Below are positions 1-14,199 of a stretch of DNA of 64,000 nucleotides, one piece after another. Each line of letters starts with the position of its first letter. Within the stretch, counting starts at the first letter, position 1. A model generated the notes under the pieces. That model was not told the origin of the DNA. It was given only the letters and a program-made list of their open reading frames with translations, and made no database searches. Source of the stretch: Epiperipatus broadwayi (taxonomy: Eukaryota; Onychophora; Udeonychophora; Euonychophora; Peripatidae); the NCBI GenBank assembly GCA_028023455.1, contig JAQFVV010006342.1:1-64000 (forward strand), written 5' to 3'. Both the position numbers and the translations under genes were made by a program.

Positions 1-262
1 ATATATGTATTTTGCACCAAACCAGCACTCATCAGTTAGGCCAGATCATAATCTCCTACACATGTATACAATCAGTGCTTAGCTTATATTAAGATAGCAA
101 TTCTATAAACTTTAATGAACAGGTTTCAATCTTCTCATCCCTCCAACAATTCAACCATCTAGTTCATTGAAAAACCAGTGATGGAATGCTCAAAGCCCTT
201 GATGGATTTGATATTGTAGTCACACCCATGTAGACATTACTTTAATCTGACCCCTAATTATG
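1..262 (-). repeat. Dispersed ~360 bp repeat (family R360), copy cut by window edge
   Basis: This stretch matches the sequences at 30461-30780, 40507-41036, 45251-45615 and 62690-63060. Shared landmarks are the block around AACCAGCACTCATCAGT, the 'ACTTTAATGRACAGG' block, 'GATGGAATGCTCAAAG' and a terminal 'TCTGACCCCT'. Its orientation is opposite to the copy at 45251. The distal part of the element lies outside the window. There is no coding capacity and no recognisable polymerase or endonuclease. The family is not one I can name; it behaves as a non-autonomous interspersed repeat. Confidence 0.7.
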
Positions 263-3200
263 AAATTATTACATATCCATTTATATTAATAGGAGAGGGA
301 TGGGCTGGATTTATAAATGATGTAATACATTTCCAAGACAATATGCAATTAACCTAGACTGAAAATCCTAAGTTCTTTATACATTTAGTATAGTAAACAT
401 TCAGTATACTGAATGAAGAGGTTGGTAGTATAATTATTAGTAATTGTTCATATTTTCTTGGAATATTATTTTACATTTCATTACAATTCAAGTAATATTC
501 TTACCTAGAGTTATATACATAAAGCAGAAAGCACCCTGTCTCAAAAATTAGGCAACATTTTTAAAAGTAATTTTTATTAAATTAGTACCTAAATATTTAA
601 AAAAGAGTTGGCAATATTTTTCATGGAAAAAAAAAAACACTCCTCTCTTCTTTTTTCTAAATAAAACTTTGATTTGTTTAAATTTTTCTAATTCATTAAC
701 ACACAAATGCGTGTTACCAGAAAGTGAAACAAAAAGTTCAGTTAATATATAACAAGTATTTTTTAGATTATGGCAGTATACTGAAGTTCTTAAGATATGA
801 AAATAAGGTTATTAGAAAATTATTGAAAGATAAAACTAAAAATTCTTATTAGTTGATAAATCTTCAAGTCCAGCTTTAAGCCAATTCAATAGGACTTTTG
901 TTAGGTTGGAGGAAGGAAACATTATCTAGAGTGTAAATAATAAAACAAGAAAGAATAACATTGCTTTTCTTTAAAGAAGTGAGAATAAAAATAAATGATG
1001 ATTTCCTGGAAGCTTTTTATCTTCTGTTGCCTGGATTAAATGTTGCAAAAAATCTGTAACAATTTTTATTAACATACTGAATATTATAACCAGTGTTTCA
1101 TGGAAGATTGTGATAGTACTGCTGTACTTCAACCTTAAATCATTCTTTTACAGTTACCTTTAGCATTATTTTAACAGTTTTATGTTCATTTGATGGTAAA
1201 ATTTGAAATAAAGTAAATATTGATGTCTTAGTTTTAAAAAAAATCTAAAAATATCAGTAATCCATGCAGGAAAATTACAGAAGTCTAAAAGGTCTCTGAT
1301 TGGTAGATTCTTTGATATTGAATATGCAAATGAACTCGTAAATTCTCTTTCTATTGTTGTTAGCAATGAAGAAAAAAATGCATAATTTTATAGTTTATTT
1401 AGATTAGTTTTACAAAATATATACTTAGTACTTATTAAAAATATATACATTTGTGTTTGCACTTAGTTTTTTTTAGATATGTTTTACTTTTACAAAATAT
1501 AAGTTAGAAATTTGAAGTAATGGTAAAAAGAAAACTACCATTGTTACATTCTATCAAACATTTGGCTATTTTACATATTAGAACAGAATTTGATATCTTT
1601 GTGACGATTTTATAATTAATCATTCATATTTAAAAGATGGATTTCATTCAACAAAAATTTCATTAATTTATTTTTTAATAGCATTATAGCAATAAGCCAC
1701 TAAGAAAAGGAAATAACTGTTATCAGTACATAAATTTCACATTATTTTTTTAATATTTAGGAAGATCAAATATGATTTTTGGAGTTCTTTTTATTTGTAA
1801 ACATATTTTCAGCTTATGATTATAACAAGTAACACATTACAAACTATTATCAATGACTTCTATATTGAAAATTATTATTTTATGAATTATGATTGATAAA
1901 TAATAAAAAAAATTACATAAGATAAACTTATTATGGTCTATTTAGTATGAGTATTTGATGTTAGTCACAAATTTATTTGACGGAATTTGATTTTGTCAAA
2001 TGCTTTCATTATGTCTATATAAACAATATTTTATTACATTTAAAATTATATGCATACTTCTTTTTTATTTTTGTATTATTTTGTTTTCTATTTTTTATTT
2101 ATTTTATGTTTGCTTTATAATTTTAAACAATATGTACATATTGCGTATAACTGATTTCATTTAATGATAGCCTCAATTTTTTTTACTAAGTCGGGTTCCT
2201 TAAAAGCTAAATCCGACATTGCTTATGTATAAAACTTAATAATGAAATTATCTAATTATTTATAATACAAAGTTTCAAATTTTAAATTTCATAATAATTT
2301 TAAAAAATCAGAAACGTACTAACAACATATATATTTTTTAATTATTGGTCAATAAAATTCTTGGCTTGATCACTTGTTTACGCTGCATACATTATAGTAT
2401 ATTAATTAATATATGTAGAAAATTATAACGTTTCATTTTAGGATAATTATAATAACTGTTTAAGGTAAGTCACAGAACATTCCTACTTATAAATGCATAT
2501 AATATAATGCATACATCGGTGTATATATATGTATATGCGCATCGAAAAATGATAGGAATTTATTTTAAAAAGACACATTCAATTATTTTTTACTTATTTA
2601 TCTTGAAGGATATTAACAGAAGCAAATAATTTTATGCCATTTTTTTTATTAAAAAATATTAAATATTTTATCGTATTTATTATATTTTTCTAGGAAAGAT
2701 TTTTTACAGTTAAAATTTCTGTTCCTATCTATCAAAATTATTAATAAATAGCTGGATAATCGCCAACTAGAACAAACAAATTTTAAGTCTGCTTCTAATA
2801 CACGACTTTCGAAACTTACATACAAGCAATAAAAAGCTTTATTTATTTACATTTTAATAGACGAAATATCATTTAATAAAAATCTGAATCACATCTGCTT
2901 TTGTAATATATATATATGTTTATGACAATAAGCCAGGAATGAAATAATTTTGGCGTAAGAAAAAAATATCAATAAGATAAAACTTTGTCTATAGTATAAT
3001 ATTATTATTATTTGAGATCGAATTCAACTTTACATTCCATTAAACGTTATGATATCTAAACAATTTTCTTTAAATTGTTCTGCAAAATTCTTTTGTCTTC
3101 TAGCTTTTTTATTGACATTTGAGGAAATGTGTGTGTGAATGCTAATACATTATATGTATATTCAGGCAGGATATCAAGGAGGCGCAGCACTGCGTCCTGT

Positions 3201-4474
3201 GTTATATATGGTGCCCAAAATTGTTTTAGTATAATTAGGATTTTCAAGCTCTCTTAAAAAATCTTCTAGAAACCTTCTGATTTAAGCAAAATTTAAAACA
3301 AAATTAATTGAGAAAATTAATAATAATGATTAAAACAAACTTTACCTAGTTGTGGTTGCAATAAAACTATTATATTAATATATGTTCTGATTCTTTATTT
3401 TTTGTATTTACGATTAATGACATTTTACAATATATATATTTATTATTACTTTGGATCATAAATTTATAAACTATACTTAATATTATTGTATGTAGTTTAT
3501 AATATTTATATTAATTTTGTTTTATATAACGTGTTAAACTTTATTTTGATGACGAGGGTGGGTGGGTGAATTTAATTTCGATATTTTGAATGACAAAGAA
3601 TAAGCAAACGACAGCGAAAGTAAAACGAAGAGCAACTAAAAATGTGCGCAGTCCAAAATATATTAATTTAAATCATCGCTTAAATGCATTATCACATTTA
3701 AAAAATTAATTTGCTAATTTGTGAAACTGTAAACATTTTTTTGATATAATGCAATACTTTGTTACTTTAATTTTTACTTCTGCAGAAAGTTGGGGAAATT
3801 TCGAAAAAGCAGATAATTCCTAGAGATTTAAACTTTTCTAAAAAAAAAAAAAGCATATAAGTATAATCAAAATCAATTCCAAATTGTCTATATGCAATTT
3901 GGAAAAAATTATAATGTGCTAAAAGACATTATTGATGTAAGTTGTGGTGAACTACTCAGCTAACTGTATACCTACCCTTTCTATAAGCATGTCAGCTTTA
4001 GATTCACATGCTCAATAAAACTTAGGCTCATTCAATCAAATAAATAAATCAGACTCTCAGTAGATGCAAATGATCTAATTGCAAGGAAGAATGGTAAAAT
4101 ATTGTTTTCTCCACATCACCACACCTTCTTGAAACACATGAATAAAATATTGTAAAAGACAAATGACCCCCCAGATGCATTTTGTGCTTAACTGGTACTC
4201 ATCAGATGGTCTGGAAAAGTTGTCTATACTCATTGTCATAGAAAATTTGTTTGCCCATATTAGTAATGTCTATCATGTCTTGTCTCATCATTGTTATTTA
4301 GTCACTAAATGAAAGTAGAAACACTTCATAGCATACAACTTAGTTGTAATTATGTAGTTCATCCCTAATCTTCTAACTTAATATTATGATGCTCTAATGG
4401 GTTTTATATTCTTATTTTAGTATATATTATAAATATAATTTAGTTGTATATAATAAATAAGATTCTACTAATCA
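263..4474. other. A+T-rich stretch without recognisable gene
   Basis: I see poly-A/T runs, short TA tracts and short stop-limited reading frames only. The two 60-odd-residue frames near 1.2 and 3.1 kb show no domain, no codon bias distinct from the background and no similarity I recognise. No RNA gene is visible. Confidence 0.6.
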
Positions 4475-4519
4475 TCACATGATCACTATCTCTTATACTA
4501 GCACATAATTGTTATTAAA
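4475..4519 (+). repeat. Conserved left flank shared by GGCAAAACTC MITE copies
   Basis: The ~45 bases to the left of the MITE at 4520 (landmarks CACATGATCACTATCTC and TAGCACATAATTGTT) recur with clear similarity to the left of the MITE copies at 10287, 10938 and 30872. The right flanks of the copies are unlike one another. Either the mobile unit is asymmetric and includes this segment, or the MITE has been copied as part of a larger repeat. Confidence 0.6.
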
Positions 4520-4619
4520 CAAGGCAAAACTCTCAATACAATAGTGCCACCCTGTGCGACATCCATTGATTACTCTGATTAGCACAGGGTGGCACTATTG
4601 TATGGAGAGTTTTGCCTTG
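4520..4619. mobile_element. GGCAAAACTC-family MITE, minimal 100 bp hairpin copy
   Basis: The sequence is nearly one inverted repeat: CAAGGCAAAACTCTC...GTGCCACCCTGTGC folds onto GCACAGGGTGGCACTATTG...GAGTTTTGCCTTG with a short centre. It is flanked by TTAAA on both sides (4515-4519 and 4620-4624), which could be a 5 bp target duplication. The left TTAAA lies inside a flank conserved between copies, so that reading is not secure. There is no coding capacity. This copy lacks the ~200 bp interior seen at 10287-10576 and 10938-11263, so it is an internally deleted version. The mobilising transposase family is unknown. Confidence 0.8.
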
Positions 4620-4624
4620 TTAAA

Positions 4625-5200
4625 TAAGATTCTCTTTCATTAATGTTAAGTAACCATCCCATTTCATTAATATGCTATTAAGTTTAACTATGTAGTTTAC
4701 TATATTGCCTAAAATAAGTTATACTAATAAATTATCACGAAATAATTGTATTCAATTTACACTTTAGTTTAGTAAATGAAATATTAAACTTAAGATTTAA
4801 TATATCCAGGGCCATGCAGTCAGTTGGCAGATGGTTAATTATATTTTAAAATAAAAAACAACAAAACTTAAATAAAATTTCAAAAGTTTATTTACTCTGA
4901 ATAATAATGATATTATTAAGATATTAGTAATTCAACTTGCTAATTTGCTAGTTGAGAATAAGTTCGTATCTTTTTAGAGATTAACATCTTAAAGCTTTTT
5001 TACTCTATAACTTGTAACTCTATAATTCTTAAGCACTTTTACTACTCACACACATTAATTTAGAGATAATCCAATTAGATTATTGACTAGGGCTCTTCTT
5101 CATTAATATCCAGAACAACTTCACTTTTACTAGTTTATCTTTCCACTAGTTTATTTTTGTTTTTCTCATTTAATTCTTCTGCAGAATTTTTAAGAGCTTT
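4625..5200. other. A+T-rich spacer
   Basis: No reading frame, RNA gene or dispersed repeat recognised. Confidence 0.5.
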
Positions 5201-5242
5201 GCTAATTTGCATAAAGTAACTGTTTTTTACATGCAAATTAGC
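5201..5242. promoter_or_regulatory. Inverted pair of POU octamer matches (ATTTGCAT / ATGCAAAT)
   Basis: GCTAATTTGCAT at 5201-5212 is repeated as its exact reverse complement, ATGCAAATTAGC, at 5231-5242, 18 bases apart. Each arm contains a perfect octamer motif, which POU-domain (Oct) factors are known to bind. No gene is recognisable nearby. The arrangement may be chance or a small hairpin in an A+T-rich background. I annotate only the motif, not a proven element. Confidence 0.3.
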
Positions 5243-7359
5243 CTATTGAACTTTCCAGTAATTGGTTTCCTTTTCTGCATAATTAATTATTTATTTTATT
5301 TCTAGAGTATTCTATCATTAACATTAAAAGCTTATGCACACACAACCTTATTTATTGTTTATTTCATTAAACAATTTATACATGTGAGTGTGTGTGCGTG
5401 GTACACAGCAAGATTGCAGTTTAAACCAAAATATAGCACAGCATAAATATTTTTGATTGTTTTCGTTAAAGGCAAATTAACGGGAAAACATTTTTTAAAT
5501 CGGCTAAAGATGAAGTATCAAAGGACCTCATGGAAAAATTTTGGTGCATATTTTAAAATATTTTGTTTGATATAGATGATGTGCAAATAGGAAAAAGGTT
5601 TAAAATATTTCTAAACTTATTTAAAATTAATTATCCAATTAAAAATATCAGAAAATAAAAAAAATATCACAAGATTTCATAACATTTTGTGAAAACAATG
5701 TAGAAAAAATCTTATGAAAAATATTACTTTTAAAGGAAATGATTTTGAATGAAAAAGATATAAATTGTCCTGAATTTATTGCAATATATATTGGATAATT
5801 ATAATAAACTTTTTCTGAATAAATTAATCGTAACAAAAATTTAATTCACATTGTCTTTCATAATTTCCAGTGTCAACATTCTTCTAGTAAATTAAAACTT
5901 AAAATGGTGGCAACTTTCTTTATACAGTAGTGCCACCTAATATGAGCTATAATAATTAAAAAATATCAGAAGATTTGTGCATTTAAATCCCCATGTGGTG
6001 CCTACCGTTTTAAATCTAAATTTTTTAATTTGAAATTTTATTAGGGGCTGTCTGAAAAATACTTGCGCTCTAGGCCGCTTGACGAAGAATACCAGCTCTA
6101 TGAAAAACACAGATAGTTTAAAAAACAAATTTTATTAGGTCTAATAAAGGTTACATTTTGTATAAAGGAACATAGTTAAAGGAAAAACAACAACAACACA
6201 CATTTGTTGTTTTACCATAGCTTATGTTTGCTGCTATTATGTTATTGTCATGGTAGATTATGTTGAATTTGTTTGGAGGTTGTTGGCTGTTTATCACTAT
6301 GCCAACTCCACCAGCAGCTGTGTAGTTGATTGTGAGTTTTAGTAACCAAACATCAAAACAATACATTTATGCAAGGTTTTAAATATTATTATAGAATTGT
6401 TTTAACTTAAAATTAAAATATGCATATTTTAATACTGAAATTTGTTAAATAATATCTGTCCTTTCTTATTTTGCCAACCTTTTGAGATATGAGTGCATCA
6501 ATGGGTATATCCAAATAGAAAATTACTGAAGAAATAGAAATGGAATTATAAATACTCCATATTGTTTTGATAAATAAAAGTAGTGATAATTTCTAATGAT
6601 TTGTTTGGAAATGATAATAATGAGAGTCACATTAATTATAAGTAACAAATGGTTTTATGATTCAGGAATTTATAAGATGTTTAAATGCCAGAAGTGACAG
6701 GGCTAGGTGGTGATTTATGGATTTGAATTCCAGAATCTGCCAATCTAACTCTGCACAAACCATGTATGACACATAGATTTTATTAGTTGAAAATAGCATT
6801 CAGTATTATGGTTAATGTTATCAAAGCAGATTATTTTCTGTTCATTATCTATGGAAAAAAATATTTTATTTTACAAGATAATAAATAACAGAATCTGGGG
6901 CTGCCTTTAATGATATCAACTCTCAAAATGACACATTTGCATATTTTAAAAACAGAATACTAGTTAGTCAGCCATAAGCATTGTAATAAGCAGAATACTG
7001 AGTATAGTGCAGGAATGAGTATTAAAATCAAGAAACCACACATAAGCTAGATGTTATTGAAAACTAATCCAATGTTCAAACAATGTCTGAATAGGAATAC
7101 ATAAATTAGCTTTCCAACACTATGATAAGGAAATTTCCAAATTACCTATTCCATTTGCAATATCTAAGAAAATATTTCAATGTCAAAGCAAAACAGTCGT
7201 GTATATTTTTTATTTAAACTATCAAAATTTAAAATTCCTGTTGATGATAACACTTTAATTATTAATATTCTTTCATTACAATTTAAAAATATGATTTTTA
7301 TTTCTAATATCTAAACACCTGTATCTATTTTTTAAAAAAGACTTCCATCAAGGGAAAAA
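5243..7359. other. A+T-rich stretch without recognisable gene
   Basis: Apart from a diverged MITE end at 5909-5938, nothing is recognised. The short minus-strand frames at 5.6-6.4 kb are not supported by domains or composition. Confidence 0.5.
5909..5938 (+). repeat. Diverged solo end of the GGCAAAACTC MITE
   Basis: GGCAACTTTCTTTATACAGTAGTGCCACC resembles the MITE terminal inverted repeat (GGCAAAACTCTCCATACAGTAGTGCCACC) with a few substitutions. No inverted partner is found to the right, so it is a lone end or a decayed remnant. Confidence 0.45.
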
Positions 7360-7525
7360 TACAAGGAATTCAGGTGTTATTACCTCTATAATACTGCAGA
7401 AATATTATGCATTTAGTAAGAATTGAAGTGTACATTTGGGCTATGGATAATATCTAGCCTAATAAGAGATTAGCAAAAGTTATTAATATATTTCCATGAA
7501 GTGGTTTGTAGCAAAGTTGTAAAGC
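7360..7525 (+). repeat. Left copy of imperfect direct repeat flanking the tetranucleotide array
   Basis: From 'CAAGGAATTCAGGTGTTATTACC' onward the sequence parallels 9159-9328 with insertions and substitutions. Shared blocks include ACCTCTATAA.ACTGCAG, ATCTAGCCTAATAA and TTTCCATGAAG.GGTTTGTA.CAAAGTTGTAA. The two copies are about 1.8 kb apart in the same orientation and bracket the simple-sequence array at 7570-8821. This fits an old tandem duplication with the array between or inside the units, or two insertions of one repeat. Confidence 0.75.
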
Positions 7526-7568
7526 AGAAAATTAAAAAAAATCTTTCAATTAAATTATGCTAATTTGT

Positions 7569-8821
<1,253 letters not shown>

Positions 8822-9158
8822 TTTATCTTTGAAACTTATGTTTCAGTAATGTGTAATAGAATAGAAGTTTGAAATATATTTGAATACATATTGCATGAAG
8901 TTAAGTTTAAATTTTTTAAAAAATAAGGTGTATATTAAGTTTTCTAACATGTCCTATATGGATTTACTTGAAAAGGTTATGTTTCTAAATTATCTGTAAT
9001 GTGAGAGGTTTGTCTGACTTCTAGACTGATGATTGGTTGTTATAGGATTGAGCTAGAGGTGAAGAATGCAATGATAAAAACAAAGAACTTGCAAATATAT
9101 ATTATAGTGCAATGATTGCACACATTTGCACAAAGTGTTTAAAGTAGATAGATTATGG

Positions 9159-9328
9159 ACAGGAATTTTGGTGTTGATACCTCTATAACACTGCAGGCAT
9201 ATTATTCATTAAGTAAGACTTAATAAATATGTTTGAGCTATGAATAATGTCTAGCCTAATAAATGATTAGTAAAAGTTATTAATATATATTTCCATGAAG
9301 GGGTTTGTATCAAAGTTGTAAGGCAATT
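9159..9328 (+). repeat. Right copy of imperfect direct repeat flanking the tetranucleotide array
   Basis: This is the partner of 7360-7525 and has small indels relative to it. It begins near GGACAGGAATTTTGGTGTTG and ends near CAAAGTTGTAAGGC. It has no coding capacity. Confidence 0.75.
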
Positions 9329-10236
9329 CGTCTGTAATAAACAATACTATTATTTAATATTTACATTAATGATGAGTTTAATTAGTTCAAAAAGTTAAGA
9401 TAAATACAGTAAAAAAAAAAAAAAAATTAGGAATTTTATTTTATAAATTATACAAATTTTTAATAAAGACATATAAATATCAATATGCAATAGTGATTAC
9501 AAAGAAAATATATTTATAATTACACAGAAAATCTTTCTCAAAGAATAAATACATGTTCTTTTCAATATTAAACACTATCTATCTTTACTGTTAATGTATT
9601 ATTGCTTACAGATATATCTATTGTATTATAATAGAAAGAAAAATAATAATAATAATGATAAACAAATAAAATAAAATGTAAATAAAAATAAAATTATGAT
9701 ACAGCAATCTGAATTCAATAAAGATTAAATTAAATTAATTATAAATACAACAAATATACAATATGGATAAACACATACTCTAACCAACTTTACATACATT
9801 ACCTTATCATATAATTTTCCATTCATTTTTTAATGAAATTTTTGAGTTTTATATATATTTATAAAATTGTCTTTGTTATGCTCAATATAATTTGTTTCAT
9901 ATATTTATCTTCTTTTTAGATCTTTAATGTAATCCAAATGTTTGATAAAAAGGCTTTTTTGTGTAATTATAAATATATATATTTTTAGAATCCCTGTTAT
10001 ATACTAATATTTATTTTATTTTATTATAAATTAATATAAAAAAACAGCATAATGAATTCACTTTATTTTCATTTTTGATGAAAGTATTACAAAAATTAAG
10101 TTTAAGATACAAATTACTTAGAAGGTTAAAAGTTTATCATTATAAGTAATCTTTTATTTTCTCTAAACAGCTCCTAAAACTAGAACGATATTTTATTTAG
10201 TCATCTTTGTAATTAGAACAAATTTAAATCACCAAA
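9329..10236. other. A+T-rich stretch without recognisable gene
   Basis: Poly-A, TA and ATA-type runs only. No gene, RNA or dispersed repeat recognised. Confidence 0.5.
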
Positions 10237-10286
10237 CAAAACATGCTCACCATTTCTTATGTTTGCTAATAACTGTTATTAAAATG

Positions 10287-10576
10287 GGCAAAACTCTCCA
10301 TACAGCAGTACCACTCAGTGCAAGCCAGAGTAATCAATGGATGCAAAAAAGCTTGAGCATAAAATCCCTAACTAGTGCCTACTCATCTAATATCCCCAGA
10401 CTAGTTTCTGGCTTATGGCTTTCATCAGTGAGGAGCCTTGAATCTGAGAGCACTGCACCTAGATCTGGGGATATTGGATGATTGGCACAAAATAGGGATT
10501 TTATGCACAAGTCTTCTGACATCCATCGATTACCCTGGCTTGCACTGAGTGGCACTATTGTATGGAGAGTTTTGCC
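10287..10576. mobile_element. GGCAAAACTC-family MITE, full ~290 bp copy
   Basis: Outer arms (GGCAAAACTCTCCATACAG.AGTACCACTCAGTGC and its inverse, ending GAGAGTTTTGCC at 10576) enclose a second inverted layer: CATAAAATCCCTA...CTAATATCCCCAGACTAG on the left against CTAGATCTGGGGATATTGGATGA...TAGGGATTTTATGCAC on the right. The centre, around GCTTATGGCTTTCATCAGTGAGGAGCC, is also found in the foldback element at 20702-21090, whose ends are different. The left flank (10237-10286) resembles the flanks at 4475-4519, 10888-10937 and 30824-30871. The 72-codon frame inside it is a shadow of the repeat. Confidence 0.8.
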
Positions 10577-10887
10577 TGTTTTTAGAGCAAATTTACAAAT
10601 CTGACATTACAATGTAAGATATCTGATTATAATTCTAATGTATTAAAACTGTTTCCATCTTTTTTTGGATTATTTTACTCATATATCATAAGTAGCCATC
10701 AATAATATTAGTTACTAACTTAATCTTTAACAATAATCTCAATTTTGTATTATATTATAAAGTTCAAATTATCATTCATGAATCTGTTGTAGATAAATAC
10801 GATTATTTCATTTTTTATGTACACAATTTGTGGGAGAATACATATACTGTGATTGAATAATAACTCAATGTTAAATATATTTCATCA
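10577..10887. other. Spacer between two MITE copies
   Basis: A+T-rich, with nothing recognised. Confidence 0.5.
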
Positions 10888-10937
10888 AACATCACATGAT
10901 CACTATTGTGTATGCTTATGCAAACTGTTTTCACAAA

Positions 10938-11263
10938 GGCAAAACTCTCCATACAGTAATACCACTCAGTGCAAGCCAGAGTAATCATTGGATGCAGGAA
11001 GGTTTGTACATAAAATCCTTATCTAGTGCTTACTCATCCAATATCTCCAGACTAATTTCTAGTTTGTGCCTTTCATTGGTGAAAAGCCTTGGATCTGCAC
11101 TGCACCATCCAAGGCTCTTTACTGATGAAAGCCACAAGCTAGAAATTAGTGTGAAGATATTGGATGAGTAAGCACTAGACAGGGATTTTATGTACAAACC
11201 TTCCTGCAGCCATTGATTATTTTGACTCGCATTGAGTGGCACTACTGTATGAAGAGTTTTGCC
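10938..11263. mobile_element. GGCAAAACTC-family MITE, ~326 bp copy
   Basis: It starts GGCAAAACTCTCCATACAGTA and ends with the inverse TACTGTATGAAGAGTTTTGCC. It has the same nested inverted architecture as 10287-10576. The two copies lie only about 360 bp apart in the same orientation, as judged from their matching left flanks and interiors. The central arms (GCCTTGGATCTGCACTGCACCATCCAAGGC) form an additional tight hairpin. Two reading frames of just over 90 codons on opposite strands give near-identical peptides, which is expected from a palindrome and does not indicate genes. Confidence 0.8.
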
Positions 11264-12827
11264 TCTGTTAAATATATTCATTTTGTTAAAACTATAGTTA
11301 AAGATTTTATAGTATGAATTCAAAGATTAGAAGAAGAAGAATGTGACTCAGTGAAAAGATGACTGTTTCTTGATCCATGTTTCTTGTAGCACCATCACTA
11401 AGTCAACATATATGTTATAGAGTGATACAGACTAATTCTTTAGAAAAGGCTTCTGGATCATGAATTATGACATCAAATATGACATTATGTTTCAATATTA
11501 GCCTATAATGGTTGCATTATTACCAAATTTTGTTTTAAATTTGGTAAAACTGTTAATAAAACATTTCAATTAATTCAAAATGTGTATAGCAATGAAGTCA
11601 TAGATCATAATAATGTTATCAAATAGTTTGCAAGATTTCATGATATCAGAGAAAGCACTGAAGGTAAATTATGAAAGTATGAAATACACAGTCACATTTC
11701 ACATTGTTACTCATGTTAGACATGCTAAGCATCTTAACATTTTTATTGTGAATAACTAAACTGTTACACATTGAGTTAGAGATTGGATTTCAGAAAGCTT
11801 GGAGATAGGTATCTTTTTACTGGAACATACTGTTTATAAATAGGTTGCAATAATTAGTTTTTGTCATAGGAGTAAAAAGTTAAATAATTTTGAAAATAAT
11901 GAATTAATGCAAAAAATTGTAATATGTTATTTTAGGTTATTTTGATAAGTTTATTAAAAATGATGTATTTAAGAAAGATGAACCTAGTTGTGATTTGAAA
12001 ACAGTGGTTGATACTACAAATAAAAAGTGTTTATTCTATTGCCTTTCATTTGACATGCAAAAATGGGATTTACTTTAGAAAAATTCTTATTCTAAATTCA
12101 TTATTAAATACTTTTTAGATTTGACAAATAGTAAAAGTTTTCAGAAATAGTTTACAAAATTCTGTGCAACTGTTTTAAAACTTAGATATGGCTCAGCTCC
12201 ATGGAAAAGATAAAATTCATAAGATAGAGTTAAAAATAAATATCTTGGATTGTCATTAAATTTTATGAAGGGGATAGTGATCTTAAAACATTGTTCAATG
12301 ATGCAAAAATATTTTTATGCTGTAATAAAATCAGAAGGGTCAAACAGATTTTTTTTGATTAATCAATGTGGATCTGATGCTATCAATACTATAAGAATTT
12401 TCTTTAAAGTTAAAAATAATTGTCAATAGTCTTTGAATTGTGGGTAATAGTATATATATATATGTTTGTCATTTTTATTTGAGGTCTATTTGTCTAATAG
12501 CCAAAACTATAATTGCGAGATGAATGAATTTTTGTAAATTTTAATTTTTATTGCTATTTAATTTTACTTTGATATATATATATGTGTGTGTGTGTGAATA
12601 TATGATATATACACAGAATAAATCATAAATATTTTGCATTTGCTCTATATAAACATATCAGACCATAGATGAAGGTGGTACAATCTTTACTATTAAAGGA
12701 AGTTGGTTACCTTGACTATAAATTGAGATTGTTCATAGCTTAAGAATTAATTGTTCTTGTATATATATATATGAATATATCCCAGTACATATTGCTATTT
12801 AAAAATTCAAATATAATAAGTCACATT
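11264..12827. other. A+T-rich stretch; possible decayed coding trace at 11944-12270
   Basis: On the plus strand from 11944 there are about 45 codons without a stop (peptide trace includes KKDEPSCDLKTVVDT and CLSFDMQKW). In the same frame a further ~65 codons run with only scattered stops. I do not recognise the peptide. It may be a fossil retroelement or chance. Nothing else in this interval is supported apart from short TA/TG tracts near 12.45, 12.58 and 12.76 kb. Confidence 0.25.
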
Positions 12828-12958
12828 CCCAAATGTTGTTTTTTTCAGTAACACACTCTGAGAAAAAATATAAAGTCTGAATTTCAAACAGTATGACTCA
12901 TGCTGTTTGAAGTTCAAATTTTATATTTATTCAGGGTATTGCAAAACATGATGTTTGG
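12828..12958. mobile_element. Short hairpin MITE-like element
   Basis: CCAAATGTTG.TTTTTTCAGTAACAC.CTCTGAG at the left end is mirrored by TTCAGGGTATTGCAAAACATGATGTTTGG at the right end. Inner arms, CTGAATTTCAAACAG and CTGTTTGAAGTTCA, surround an 11-base loop (TATGACTCATG). The whole ~131 bp can fold into one imperfect hairpin. There is no coding capacity and no further copy in the window. The transposon superfamily cannot be assigned from this alone. Confidence 0.55.
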
Positions 12959-14199
12959 TAGGACGATTTGAACATTTTACACACACATATATATAGATAT
13001 TTATTTCAATAGCTATGTTATTCAGAAAAAAAAAACATTCATATTTAGAAAAAAAACATGAATTTTGATCACATGCCAAATTAATAAAAGTATAGAGCAA
13101 AAATTTAACAAAATAAGAAATTTATTACATAAAATTTTAATACAAAATATATGAATCTGCTGTTCATACAGATAAGATTTTATTTAAAAATGAATTAATT
13201 AAATTCCTTAGAATATCTTAATATGCAAACATGATCATTTTTATAATTAATAATTAATGACATTATCAGAAAAATGCAATTATTTTCCAATGGCAAATTG
13301 GAGCTGAGTGCAATATTCTAACATTAAATAAGTACATATAGTTAGTCTATCATATATAAGTGAATAGTTAAAATAATTTGAAAATTAAAAAAGATTTAAG
13401 AATGTTAGCTTTAAATAGATATCAATAATAATAATAAATTATAGATTATTAAAATATATTTGATTAGTTAATGCATAAAAGTTTCTTCTCTCAGCAATCT
13501 TGCTTGTATACTTACTTGAGTGTATTAAGATTTTTTTGTTCATTTGTAAATAAATTTTATATTGATTTTGCAGTTGAAATTTTAAATAATTTCCAAGACA
13601 ACTTTCAATTAAATAGTCAGTTTTAATAAGAAGTTATTTACTTTTAGCTTGGTTTATTTATATCTCTGTGTTAGATGTATATACTGTTGTTGTTGTTGCT
13701 GTTCTTCTTCTTATTAAATGGCTTAAAAAGTTTGAAGGCTGAAAGCAGTCGGTTCAATGTTTATCTCTCTCTCTACTTATTTTGCGATATCTTTGACCAT
13801 TAATGTGACTTGCAATTCTGCAACTATTTTTTAATATTCTATTCATCACCATAAGTTTTTAACTTTTAAAATCATGTTCAACTATCTATTATAACATATT
13901 TATCAATTGTCTGTTACAGGTTGTATACATTTGGGTCTATCAAGCCTTTTATTAACAAGAAATACTTTGAGAATTGTTTTTGCAACATCTTTTACATTTT
14001 TATGTGGATTTAATTTTGTTTATCATAAATATTTTAATCTAGGAATTAGCTTGACTCAGATAGAAAAAGAATGTTTTTCTTTTTAACTATATAATTTTAT
14101 TAACAATATAAAATAGAAAACAAACTTTAATTAAATATATGAATTAAAATAAAAACGAAACTTTCTTTTAAACATAAAATAGATTTTTTTTATCAACAT
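12959..14199. other. A+T-rich stretch without recognisable gene
   Basis: It holds only TA, TTG and TTC short tracts (for example near 13.69 kb). No supported gene or RNA. Confidence 0.5.

Noticed and set aside
10896-11323. Opposite-strand frames of 91 and 97 codons with near-identical peptides
   Set aside because: They translate the two arms of a palindromic MITE. Identical peptides on both strands are a consequence of the inverted repeat.
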